NCBI GenBank assembly: GCA_022565015.1
Contig: JADFKI010000022.1
Location: 1 to 20,376 of the forward strand
Direction: 5' to 3'
Length of the DNA: 20,376 nt
Origin: Chloroflexota bacterium
GTDB lineage: Bacteria > Chloroflexota > Dehalococcoidia > Lucifugimonadales > JADFKI01
The notes under the pieces were generated by a model. That model did no database searches. It was not told the DNA's origin and saw nothing but the letters and a program-made list of their open reading frames with translations. Below are positions 14,601 to 20,376 of the stretch, piece after piece. Position 1 is the stretch's first letter, and every line of letters starts with the position of its first letter. Position numbers and translations under genes: made by a program.

Positions 14601-14900
14601 CAGGGTCGGCGATTCGTCGCAGAGCAGCTTTCCGGAGTCGCTCCACTTGTAGAAGTAATTGAGAGGCATGAAGGTGAGCACAACGGGGCTGACCTTGTAA
14701 TACTGGGCGGCGGCCTCCCAGGAGCGTACCGTCTTCTGCGCGATCTCGACGCCGGACTGGGCCCACTCGACCCTCTGCGCTTCAGTAAGGGTGTCGGGCA
14801 TCTCAGCTCGGGCCTTCTCGAACTCCTCCGCTACCGAGGCCGGAAACCTGGCCAGCTCCTGGCTTATCGTCTCCAAAGTTAGATCTGGACGCTTTTCCAC
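11619..14900 (-). CDS. Large VWA-domain protein with helical repeats, NorD/CbbO-like
   Basis: At 1093 residues this is the largest protein here. Residues about 95-367 hold a helical-repeat region that I read as seven units of 36-44 residues (pattern FFxxSPxxLxxLxxxxLxxfLxLxexL). A middle part (470-610) with EDARLDARVKVEYPGIKKAL resembles the NorD/CbbO core. An acidic, Gln- and Met-rich linker (605-720) follows. The C-terminal VWA domain has a complete metal-ion site: DTSAS (874-878), Thr985 and ISDGRPQD (Asp1013). The start is GTG with GGGAGG four bases upstream, and it overlaps the Nudix gene by 22 bases. Such proteins work with a MoxR-type ATPase, here encoded two genes upstream, to activate or insert metal into a client enzyme. 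No RuBisCO or nitric oxide reductase gene is nearby, so the client is unknown. It ends at a strong terminator. Confidence 0.85.
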   Translation of the reverse strand: MEKRPDLTLETISQELARFPASVAEEFEKARAEMPDTLTEAQRVEWAQSGVEIAQKTVRSWEAAAQYYKVSPVVLTFMPLNYFYKWSDSGKLLCDESPTLAAAYFEASPGAMSKLRSRHIESWAGLGRSLYKGTWKSSTLACKFFQTSPELLESLTFPELERFVAFLDALSHRSYDLSSECLTLGQKLFPLIGDDRSAFLSLASTLVETGWREVKSFFEAGSRALPRIEGSQRLRFLQLAEQLVKNGGTNIPGVMLDISQALAQVSSLDHHQILGLAESLMKISPEAVPEFIKACPKAFERVTMSQLEKWYEEGVNILHQNPDGGLAYFKIESARSEEVLETLSSGVEFHRIKDVMELYCRALAGSDIKLAEAEELVEKNIGWVSNESPSTEGSTVFVPPVVDRYPSKEENFSWFKVVSTHQVAHLEFGSFWFEFDRPSALFKDLRPKLSSQMSGRNAEPNGDMPEINAESLEQAWVTDAQRFFDLFEDRKLALDIYTVIEDARLDARVKVEYPGIKKALNRIQNDSLEGRPDIQSLPMRQAMVEFLVRLSLQQYKGLPAPQQYVEDAKKIARIAKRVLRPEATVEDTAEASLRIYAIVSKIPNEEIPPEEWDDVDIDEQQEEDYMDPDDMEQLLQQMAMGMDMEMRPEGEEDYESTQEVEFRGDFKPELVQLLTELRMQQDQAQKANGEQITQEQLEELLKNSAELDLQAVQGEIQETSGLFANNLLKEAGIDLPQSPEYGQGPLVHVDEDGGMLEASEPQTFVYDEWDFRADDYKPRWCIVRQKVMAEGDPAYYSTTLANYGSLVTEIRRQFEMMVPEQFRKVRKLEDGDEIDIDDLIEAFVDMRTGASPSDKFYWRRNKVERDVAVAFLLDTSASTAEAIDDAKKSTDDWDAPDDPVEYMVWLRTRRGEAMRRSYKRIIDVEKEAIVLLINALEAIGDVYGIYGFSGYGRENVEFYTIKDLDEAFSERVKRRIDRVAPLHATRMGPAIRHATYKLDLQDARTKLLFLISDGRPQDRGYSREGVEKEYAVHDTKMALDEAKAKGIDAFALTVDKNGHDYLKTMCADMGYEVLDDIYELPSRMLYLYKRLTM

Positions 14901-15484
14901 GGTGCCTCCCTTTCAGGTGCAGTATCAAGAAGCTCGAGGAACCTGCTCAGAATCCTCGCCGTAGCTCCGAAAATCAGGTGTCCGTCGTAAGAATATGAGA
15001 CCGAGTTCACCAGCTCGCCGTCTCTTACGCGGACCTCGTCCCGGGCAGAATCATGGTCCATCAATGTGGAGATGGGCACCTCGAGCACCTCCGCGACCTC
15101 GGCCTCGCTGGGGGCGAATTTGTAGGGGTAGGGTATCGTGCCCACGAAGGTGCTGATCAGGTAAGAGGTGTTAGTGGGAACGTCGTCGATTTCGCCGAGG
15201 ATATCGACATCATCGGGAGAAATTCCCATCTCCTCGTGCGTCTCTCTGAGGGCGGTGTCCAGTAAGGTCTTGTCTTCGGGGTCTTTGCGACCGCCGGGGA
15301 ATGAGATCTCCCCCTTGTGGTCATCGACCGTGTCGGTCCTCTTGTTCAGCAAAATACAGTACTCCCCATCTTTCGGGTAGAGAAGCAGCGTCACAGCCGC
15401 GGGTGTGAGCGAGGAGTCAACGACGGTCTTCTTCGGGTTATCCGTGAGGATCCTTCTAATCAGTTCTGTGGCGGATTCCTCCAT
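14879..15484 (-). CDS. Nudix hydrolase, probable CoA diphosphatase
   Basis: This 201-residue Nudix enzyme carries the CoA-pyrophosphatase (NudL/Nudt7-like) signature LLNKRTDTVDDHKGEI followed by SFPGG (45-64) directly before the Nudix box, whose core RETHEEMGI occupies 80-88. The first Glu of the textbook Nudix box is replaced, which is common in this subfamily. It would cut CoA and its esters into 3',5'-ADP and phosphopantetheine. The link to CoA is supported by coaE two genes upstream in the same operon. The ATG has AGGTG about ten bases upstream. Its last 22 bases overlap the start of the VWA gene, whose ribosome binding site lies within this coding sequence. Confidence 0.88.
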   Translation of the reverse strand: MEESATELIRRILTDNPKKTVVDSSLTPAAVTLLLYPKDGEYCILLNKRTDTVDDHKGEISFPGGRKDPEDKTLLDTALRETHEEMGISPDDVDILGEIDDVPTNTSYLISTFVGTIPYPYKFAPSEAEVAEVLEVPISTLMDHDSARDEVRVRDGELVNSVSYSYDGHLIFGATARILSRFLELLDTAPEREAPWKSVQI

Positions 15485-15535
15485 GCAGGGGCTTCACCTT
15501 TCCAGCTGGCCAATGATGCGTCCCATTCCAGTCGT

Positions 15536-16429
15536 CTACTCTTCGAATATGGACGAAATCAGCTCTTCGATACTCTTATGGACTGTCGTGTCGTCCGTGA
15601 CGGCCCAGTTGACGGCCACCTGGCACGCGCGGCGGGGCTTGATGCCCTGGGTTATCAGCTGACCGGCGTAGATAAGCAGCCTGGTGCTTGCCCCTTCGCC
15701 CAGGCCGTGCTCTCTAAGGTTGCGGACCTTCTGACCAAGCTTGCTCAGCTGAAGCGCCGTGCCTTCGTCGCAGCCCGACTCGTGCTGAACGATCTCGGCC
15801 TCTGCCTCCATGGGAGGATAGTCGAACTCGATCGCGATGAAGCGCTGGCGTGTGCTGTGCTTCAGGTCTTTCAGCGCGCTCTGGTATCCAGGGTTGTACG
15901 AGAGGATCAGGAGGAAGCCCTCGGCGGCTACCAGCAACTCCCCCCGCTTTTCGATCGGAAGCTGTCGTCTGTGGTCGGTCAGCGGATGAATGATGACCGT
16001 GGTGTCCTTGCGGGCCTCGACGATCTCGTCGAGATAGCAGATTCCGCCCGACTTTACCGCGCGTGTCAGCGGCCCGTCAATCCAGACGGTCGAGTCACCT
16101 TCGAGCAGGTAGCGGCCAACAAGGTCGCTGGCCGTAAGGTCTTCATGGCACGCGATCGTGATCAAGGGGACATTCTCAGCGACGGTCCCATCCGCGCCGA
16201 CGGCCTTATTTGCCTTTTTTAGGTTCTGTCCGAGCCGCCAGGCCATGTACTCAACGAATCGGGTCTTGCCGCAGCCCGTGGGCCCCTTGAAGATTAAGGG
16301 GAGCTTCTGCCTATAGGCAGCTTCGAAGATTTCGATCTCATCTCCGGTGGGAAGGTAGTAGGGCTCCTCTGTAAGGTGATATTCCTCGATTATGTAACTT
16401 CGATAAAGTGTACTGGTCGACTGAGTCAT
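15536..16429 (-). CDS. MoxR-type AAA+ ATPase, NorQ/CbbQ-like
   Basis: The 297-residue protein is a single AAA+ module. Walker A is GPTGCGKT (49-56), Walker B is ICYLDEI (129-135), sensor 1 is the Asn of SYNPGY (179), and a sensor-2-like Arg sits in EGASTRLL (250). The segment HEDLTASDLVGRYLLEG (95-111) and the N-terminal YYLPTGDEIEIFEAAYRQ opening are typical of the NorQ/CbbQ/NirQ branch. As a hexamer it would remodel a client together with the VWA protein encoded in the same operon. It starts two bases after the coaE stop, with GGAGA lying 13 bases upstream inside coaE. GvpN-like annotation is possible, but no gas-vesicle genes are present. Confidence 0.9.
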   Translation of the reverse strand: MTQSTSTLYRSYIIEEYHLTEEPYYLPTGDEIEIFEAAYRQKLPLIFKGPTGCGKTRFVEYMAWRLGQNLKKANKAVGADGTVAENVPLITIACHEDLTASDLVGRYLLEGDSTVWIDGPLTRAVKSGGICYLDEIVEARKDTTVIIHPLTDHRRQLPIEKRGELLVAAEGFLLILSYNPGYQSALKDLKHSTRQRFIAIEFDYPPMEAEAEIVQHESGCDEGTALQLSKLGQKVRNLREHGLGEGASTRLLIYAGQLITQGIKPRRACQVAVNWAVTDDTTVHKSIEELISSIFEE

Positions 16430-16431
16430 AT

Positions 16432-17046
16432 TTAGAGTCTGCTCTCCTTATTGGCCTTCACTCGGTGCTCCCACAGCTGCTGAACCCGGCTGTTCAATTC
16501 CGACAGCGATGAGCCGTTGTCTATGACCTCAACTGCGTGTTTAATCCGTTCTTCCTGAGGCATCTGAGATGCTATTCGGTCCCGTATCGCCCCTTCACTC
16601 AGGCCGTTTCTCTTCTGAAGACGTTCGACGACAAGCCTTTCGGGGGATGTCGTGACCCAGATCTCGTTCACCAGGGGCGCCCAGCCCGCCTCAATCAGCA
16701 GGGCGGCCTCCACCACTACTTCTTCCCGGCCCGCCCTCTTAAGCCTTTCGATCTCATCTTCGATCAGCCGGTAAATCCTGGGATGCGTGATCGCGTTCAG
16801 CCGCTCGAGGGCGCGAGGGTCGCTGAACACCACGCCGCCCAGCTTTTTTCTGTCCACCTCACGAGTGGGGGAGAGAACGTCTTCGCCAAAGGCGTCTACG
16901 ACTTCGGCCCAGCCGGCCGTGTCGGGCTCGTAGACCTTGTGCCCCAGGGCGTCGGCGTTAATTATCGACGCACCCAGACCTGCCAGTATTTCACCGACCG
17001 TTGACTTGCCGGTGCCGATGCCTCCCGTAAGACCTAAAACAAACAT
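16432..17046 (-). CDS. coaE: Dephospho-CoA kinase
   Basis: CoaE phosphorylates the 3'-hydroxyl of dephospho-CoA, the last step of coenzyme A synthesis. The 204-residue protein is of normal length, with P-loop GLTGGIGTGKST (5-16), the NADALGHKVY motif (30-39) that contains the acidic active-site residue, and the family segment ITHPRIYRLIEDEI. The ATG has a close AAGGGGG ribosome binding site. It is the first gene of the four-gene minus-strand operon, driven by a near-consensus promoter at 17076-17104, and is followed after two bases by the MoxR-type ATPase. Nothing looks abnormal. Confidence 0.95.
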   Translation of the reverse strand: MFVLGLTGGIGTGKSTVGEILAGLGASIINADALGHKVYEPDTAGWAEVVDAFGEDVLSPTREVDRKKLGGVVFSDPRALERLNAITHPRIYRLIEDEIERLKRAGREEVVVEAALLIEAGWAPLVNEIWVTTSPERLVVERLQKRNGLSEGAIRDRIASQMPQEERIKHAVEVIDNGSSLSELNSRVQQLWEHRVKANKESRL

Positions 17047-17075
17047 GTCCCCCTTGGATTCGGGAAATTCTACTC

Positions 17076-17104
17076 ATTCTATCAAGAGGCCACCAACGGG
17101 TCAA
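17076..17104 (-). promoter_or_regulatory. Sigma-70 type promoter for the coaE operon
   Basis: On the minus strand TTGACC (17104-17099) and TAGAAT (17081-17076), each five of six matches to consensus, are separated by 17 bases. Transcription would start near 17069, giving a leader of about 23 nt before coaE. Confidence 0.78.
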
Positions 17105-17183
17105 TACACTACGAAGTCGCTATATCTGAGGAGAATCCAACATCTTCACCGGACCGTCTCACGTGTCTCAGAAGGCCATGAGT

Positions 17184-17189
17184 TATAAT
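17184..17189 (+). promoter_or_regulatory. -10 element for selA
   Basis: A perfect TATAAT lies 27 bases before the selA ATG, but the -35 position (ACGTGT at 17161-17166) is poor, so this promoter may need an activator or be weak. It diverges from the coaE promoter about 80 bases away. Confidence 0.5.
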
Positions 17190-17215
17190 CAAGGTCAGAC
17201 CCTTAGGAAGAGAGC

Positions 17216-18598
17216 ATGACCTCTCCATTTCAAGCATTGCCCAGCGTCGAGAGAGTTCTATCAGACGAGCGTGTGCAGCAGCTTATCGAGGCATATTCCC
17301 GTCAAGTCGTCACGACGCTCGTCAGGTCTCATCTGGACTCCGCCAGGAAGACGATCGCCGGTGGCGGCAGTCCGCCGGAATTCGACGATCTTGTCGAGGC
17401 GGTCGAGTCCCAGGCGACCGAGCAGTGGACAAGCTGGCCCAGTCACGTCATCAACGCGACGGGAGTGATACTCCATACTAACCTGGGCCGGGCCCCTCTA
17501 AGTCGCGAGTCGGCCGAGGCCATGCAGCGAGCGGCCCTTGGGTATAGCGACCTGGAGCTGGACCTCGAGAGCGGAAGGCGAGGCTCCCGACAGGCACATA
17601 TTTCCAGGCTGGTGTGCGAGGTCACCGGCGCCGAGGCTGCAATGGTCGTGAACAATAACGCCTCGGCCGTCATGTTGGGCCTCGCGGCCATTGCCGACGG
17701 GAAAGAGGTGATCGTCTCCAGGGGGGAGGCCGTCGAAATTGGGGGCGGGTTCAGGATTCCGGACGTGCTCGTGCAGAGCGGCGCCAGGCTCGTCGAGGTC
17801 GGCACGACCAACAGGACGTATGCCCGCGACTTCGAAGCGGCCATTACCCCGGACACCGGCGCCATACTCTCGGTACATGCCAGCAACTTTAAGGTGATCG
17901 GGTTCACGAACGCTCCGAAGCTCTCCGAGCTAGTGGAGGTCGGCGCAAGGCGCAATGTGCCGGTGCTTCACGACCTGGGCAGCGGCTGTCTGTTCGATAC
18001 GACCGAGTATGGACTGGCCTACGAGCCGAGGCCCCAGGACAGCGTGGAGGCCGGTGTAGGCCTGGGCTTCTTCTCGGGAGACAAGCTGCTGGGAGGACCC
18101 CAGGCGGGCATAATTATTGGGCGGAAGGACCTGGTGGACGTCGTGGCGCGCCATCCGCTGGCGAGAGCGGTCCGTATAGACAAGCTGAGCATGGCGGCGC
18201 TCGCGGCCACGCTCCTGCACTACATCAGAGAAGAGGCGCTGGACAAAGTCCCCGTGTGGCGGATGATGGCGATGACGGCCGGCGAAATCGAGGTCAGGGC
18301 CGGTAAATGGCAGAGAGCCCTGGGTGAAGGAGCTGCGGTGGTCGAGGCCCAATCTGCTATTGGCGGCGGAAGCCTGCCCGGCGAAACGCTGCCTTCCTGG
18401 TGCGTGGCCGTGGACTGCACGGAGCGCGTCGGCGGCGCTGATGGGCTCGCGAAGAGACTTCGGTCGGGCGATACTCCCGTCATAGCCAGGATCGAGGACG
18501 AGCGGGTCCTGCTCGATCCCCGCACCGTGCCGCCCGAGGAGGAGGAACGGCTCTTGGACATGGTCAAGCAGGCGCTTTTCGGGGGCTCCAACGGCTAA
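17216..18598 (+). CDS. selA: L-seryl-tRNA(Sec) selenium transferase
   Basis: SelA is the PLP enzyme that turns Ser-tRNA(Sec) into Sec-tRNA(Sec) using selenophosphate. The 460-residue protein is full length. The N-terminal tRNA-binding helical domain is followed by the strongly conserved core: INATGVILHTNLGRAPLS (79-96), SDLELDLESGRRGSR (111-125), VVNNNASAV (144-152), VSRGEAVEIGGGFRIP (167-182) and the PLP lysine Lys290 in FFSGDKLLGGPQAG. It acts with the tRNA-Sec gene at 556-653; selB and selD are not in the window. The ATG is preceded by AGGAAGAG. Its TAA overlaps the ATG of the next gene by one base. It diverges from the coaE operon. Confidence 0.97.
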   Translation: MTSPFQALPSVERVLSDERVQQLIEAYSRQVVTTLVRSHLDSARKTIAGGGSPPEFDDLVEAVESQATEQWTSWPSHVINATGVILHTNLGRAPLSRESAEAMQRAALGYSDLELDLESGRRGSRQAHISRLVCEVTGAEAAMVVNNNASAVMLGLAAIADGKEVIVSRGEAVEIGGGFRIPDVLVQSGARLVEVGTTNRTYARDFEAAITPDTGAILSVHASNFKVIGFTNAPKLSELVEVGARRNVPVLHDLGSGCLFDTTEYGLAYEPRPQDSVEAGVGLGFFSGDKLLGGPQAGIIIGRKDLVDVVARHPLARAVRIDKLSMAALAATLLHYIREEALDKVPVWRMMAMTAGEIEVRAGKWQRALGEGAAVVEAQSAIGGGSLPGETLPSWCVAVDCTERVGGADGLAKRLRSGDTPVIARIEDERVLLDPRTVPPEEEERLLDMVKQALFGGSNG

Positions 18599-18897
18599 TG
18601 GCAAAGAAGAAGAGTCCCGGCGGGGGCGAATCACGGCTGATGCGGCAGATCTCCGTGTCTACCGAGATCCACCTTCGCCGCATGAAAGTCAGGGACGCTC
18701 TCGATAAGCTGGACCGCTATCTAGGCGACGCGGCGGTGATGGGCATGCCCTGGGTGCGGGTGATTCACGGAAAGGGCACGGGAGTCCTAAAGGGCGCGGT
18801 GCTGGAATTCCTGAGCGGCCATCCGCTGGTCGGGAAGCACTACGCGGCCTCTCCAAGCGAAGGCGATGGCGGCGTGACGATCGCCGAGCTCCAGTAG
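18598..18897 (+). CDS. Stand-alone Smr-domain protein
   Basis: This 99-residue protein consists of a short basic tail and one Smr domain, the small MutS-related module usually found at the end of MutS2. The conserved VRVIHGKGTGVLKGAV segment (53-68) with HGKGTG at 57-62 and HPLV (75-78) is intact. The usual N-terminal DLHG/DLRG motif reads EIHLRRM (24-30), so one recognisable part has drifted. Smr domains bind nucleic acids and several have endonuclease activity, cutting DNA junctions or mRNA near stalled ribosomes. The ATG overlaps the selA stop (TAATG), so translation is coupled to selA. The association with selA might be chance, or might relate to ribosome stalling at UGA; the second idea is speculation. 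Confidence 0.85.
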   Translation: MAKKKSPGGGESRLMRQISVSTEIHLRRMKVRDALDKLDRYLGDAAVMGMPWVRVIHGKGTGVLKGAVLEFLSGHPLVGKHYAASPSEGDGGVTIAELQ

Positions 18898-18924
18898 GTC
18901 TTTCGGGCGGCCGTAGATTCCAGA

Positions 18925-18952
18925 TTCGTGTTAGAGTCTATCGCGTTACAAT
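18925..18952 (+). promoter_or_regulatory. Candidate promoter for the TauE/SafE-type gene
   Basis: A good -10 TACAAT (18947-18952) follows a weak -35 TTCGTG (18925-18930) by 16 bases. Transcription would start near 18959, about 26 nt before the ATG at 18985. Confidence 0.4.
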
Positions 18953-18984
18953 AAACGGGCGGGCCGTTCAACAGTTAGGACTCG

Positions 18985-19881
18985 ATGGAACTTTTCTTCA
19001 CCGGACTGCTGGCACTGTGGTGGGTATTCCCCTTCTCTCTGTGCATCTGCATCACCGCGAGCACCCTTGCAATGGAGGGCGCCGTCATGTTCGCGCCCGC
19101 GTTCCTGCTGCTTTTCCCGCTGATTAGCACCGCCTTTCCCGAGCTTTCGGCCAACGAAGCCATAGGTGTCGCGCTCACCATAGGGGTCTTCGGATTCGGC
19201 AGCGCCAGCGTTGGTTACCTTCGCCAGCGGGTCGTCGACAAAAAGATCGCTCTTCGGCTCCTGGCCGTCGCTATTCCCTTCGCGATAATTGCCCGCCTCG
19301 TTGCATTCGCGGTCCCTTCACAGCTGCTCTTTATAGTGTTTGGACTGGTGCTGTTTGTCCTGGCGTTCTTGGTCCTCAGGTCCGTCCTGGCCCAACGTGG
19401 CCGGTCGGCCGCAGATGCAGAATGTGACGGAGCTAAAAGAGGTATCCAGGGGACAAAAATAATCTCCAGGGATGGCAGGAGCTACAGCTACGGCTTTCAT
19501 TTCGGCTGGCCGGACGGCCTGGGCATAGGTGCGGCGGGAGCGCTGGTCGGGCTGAGCGGAGTGGGCGTGGGCGCCGTGGCCAACACCATGCTGATGCTGC
19601 GCCATAATCTTCCGGCCCGAGTGGCGACGGCGACGGCGGTGACCGTGGCGACCGCCACTATCTTGACTGGTTCGTTGACGCACATCGGCGTAGTTGTTGC
19701 ACAGGGCGAGCAGGCGGAGTTCAACTGGACTATAGTCGCGCTCGCAGTGCCCGCCGTTCTGATTGGCGGTCAGATCGCCCCACACGTATCCGCGCGGTTT
19801 ACTGAGGGCGCGCTCAAGCGAGCGTTGATGGCAATGTTCGTGATTGCGGGAGTCATAATGTTGGCCCGCGGTGTCGTGTAA
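18985..19881 (+). CDS. TauE/SafE-family membrane permease
   Basis: The 298-residue protein is an integral membrane protein with seven to eight predicted helices in two halves, split by a hydrophilic loop at about 135-172. The second half opens with the family signature GAAGALVGLSGVGVGAVANTM (within 182-202), and the N-terminal half carries a matching Gly-rich region with FAPAFLLLFP. Members export small sulfur-containing anions such as sulfite or sulfoacetate, or act in other organic anion transport; the substrate here is unknown. The ATG is preceded by AGGA. It is separated from the Smr gene by 87 bases with a promoter candidate and is followed by rarA on the same strand. Confidence 0.87.
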   Translation: MELFFTGLLALWWVFPFSLCICITASTLAMEGAVMFAPAFLLLFPLISTAFPELSANEAIGVALTIGVFGFGSASVGYLRQRVVDKKIALRLLAVAIPFAIIARLVAFAVPSQLLFIVFGLVLFVLAFLVLRSVLAQRGRSAADAECDGAKRGIQGTKIISRDGRSYSYGFHFGWPDGLGIGAAGALVGLSGVGVGAVANTMLMLRHNLPARVATATAVTVATATILTGSLTHIGVVVAQGEQAEFNWTIVALAVPAVLIGGQIAPHVSARFTEGALKRALMAMFVIAGVIMLARGVV

Positions 19882-19998
19882 GGCACTTCCTCAAGGAATT
19901 GGCCGTTCTCGCCGGCGGCTGTTATGCAACAACAGAACACTTGTCTTCCATTGAAAGCCCAGGTGGGTTAAACTCATTCCAAACCGACGGCTAGAAAA

Positions 19999-20376
19999 AT
20001 GACACTTTTCGACCACCAGTCGCAACGAGAACTAGCTAAAAAAGCCCCACTGGCGGCCAGGATGCGGCCGCGCAGCTTCGACGAGTTCGTGGGTCAGGAC
20101 CACATCGTCGGCCCCAGTACGGTGCTTCGAAGGAGCATCGAGGCCGACCAGCTTCCGTCGATGATCCTATGGGGGCCTCCCGGCACCGGCAAGACGACTC
20201 TGGCCAACGTTATCGCCGCCGTGACGAAGAGTCATTTCGAGCGCATGAGCGCCGTCACCTCGGGCGTGGCGGACCTTCGCCGGGTGGCGGGCGAGGCCAG
20301 AGAGCGCCTGGGCATGCACGGCACGCGGACCGTGCTCTTCATCGACGAGATCCATCGCTTCAACAAGGCCCAGCAG
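19999..20376 (+). CDS. rarA: Replication-associated recombination protein A, partial at right edge
   Basis: The first 126 residues of a RarA/MgsA-type AAA+ ATPase are present and run off the window without a stop. The start MTLFDHQSQ leads to APLAARMRPRSFDEFVGQDHI (17-37), the family opening, then Walker A GPPGTGKTT (59-67), the TSGVADLR segment (87-94) and Walker B VLFIDEIHRFNKAQQ (112-126), which is diagnostic for RarA rather than RuvB or DnaX. RarA acts at stalled replication forks with SSB. The ATG at 19999 has no strong Shine-Dalgarno sequence. The coding frame is uninterrupted as far as visible. Confidence 0.93.
   Translation, partial: MTLFDHQSQRELAKKAPLAARMRPRSFDEFVGQDHIVGPSTVLRRSIEADQLPSMILWGPPGTGKTTLANVIAAVTKSHFERMSAVTSGVADLRRVAGEARERLGMHGTRTVLFIDEIHRFNKAQQ

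Noticed and set aside
15536..16429. GvpN (gas vesicle) annotation for the MoxR-type ATPase
   Set aside because: No gas vesicle genes are nearby, and the VWA partner in the same operon points to the NorQ/CbbQ branch.

Overview
The window is a 20.4 kb piece of a bacterial chromosome, moderately GC-rich and densely packed, almost entirely housekeeping genes with no phage, transposon or CRISPR signature. The gene set fits a free-living Gram-variable bacterium, and the style of several proteins (GldG/DUF4340 ABC exporter, large AAA+/VWA pair, stand-alone Smr protein) reminds me of Chloroflexota of the Dehalococcoidia/SAR202 type. That placement is inference from general resemblance, not from a search.

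Layout. A partial gene enters from the left (1-273, +). A minus-strand block follows, in order of transcription from right to left: speD (AdoMet decarboxylase), speB (agmatinase family), a NifS-type cysteine desulfurase, a lipoprotein, trxA, and then a selenocysteine tRNA (selC, 556-653) with its own strong promoter and a leader rich in inverted repeats. A plus-strand operon (5249-9622) encodes a complete ABC-2 type exporter: ATPase, permease, GldG-like auxiliary protein and DUF4340 protein. cinA follows with its own promoter; its C-terminal amidase domain lacks residues usually conserved. A small membrane protein gene and a structured non-coding stretch precede a clear minus-strand terminator.

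The terminator ends a four-gene minus-strand operon (17046-11619) driven by a near-consensus promoter: coaE, a MoxR/NorQ-like AAA+ ATPase, a CoA-type Nudix hydrolase and a 1093-residue VWA protein with an N-terminal helical-repeat region. Diverging from coaE is selA, which overlaps by one base a stand-alone Smr-domain gene. A TauE/SafE-type permease and the start of rarA complete the window.

How they work together. selA plus tRNA-Sec means the organism decodes UGA as selenocysteine; the cysteine desulfurase could supply sulfur (or selenium). selD, selB and the selenoproteins themselves are not in the window. speD and speB belong to polyamine synthesis. coaE makes CoA and the Nudix enzyme probably degrades CoA, while the AAA+/VWA pair they are interleaved with resembles the NorQ/NorD and CbbQ/CbbO chaperones, although no client enzyme is encoded nearby. 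The most unusual items are the structured leader before tRNA-Sec, the repeat-bearing VWA protein, the altered CinA amidase domain and the selA-Smr coupling.
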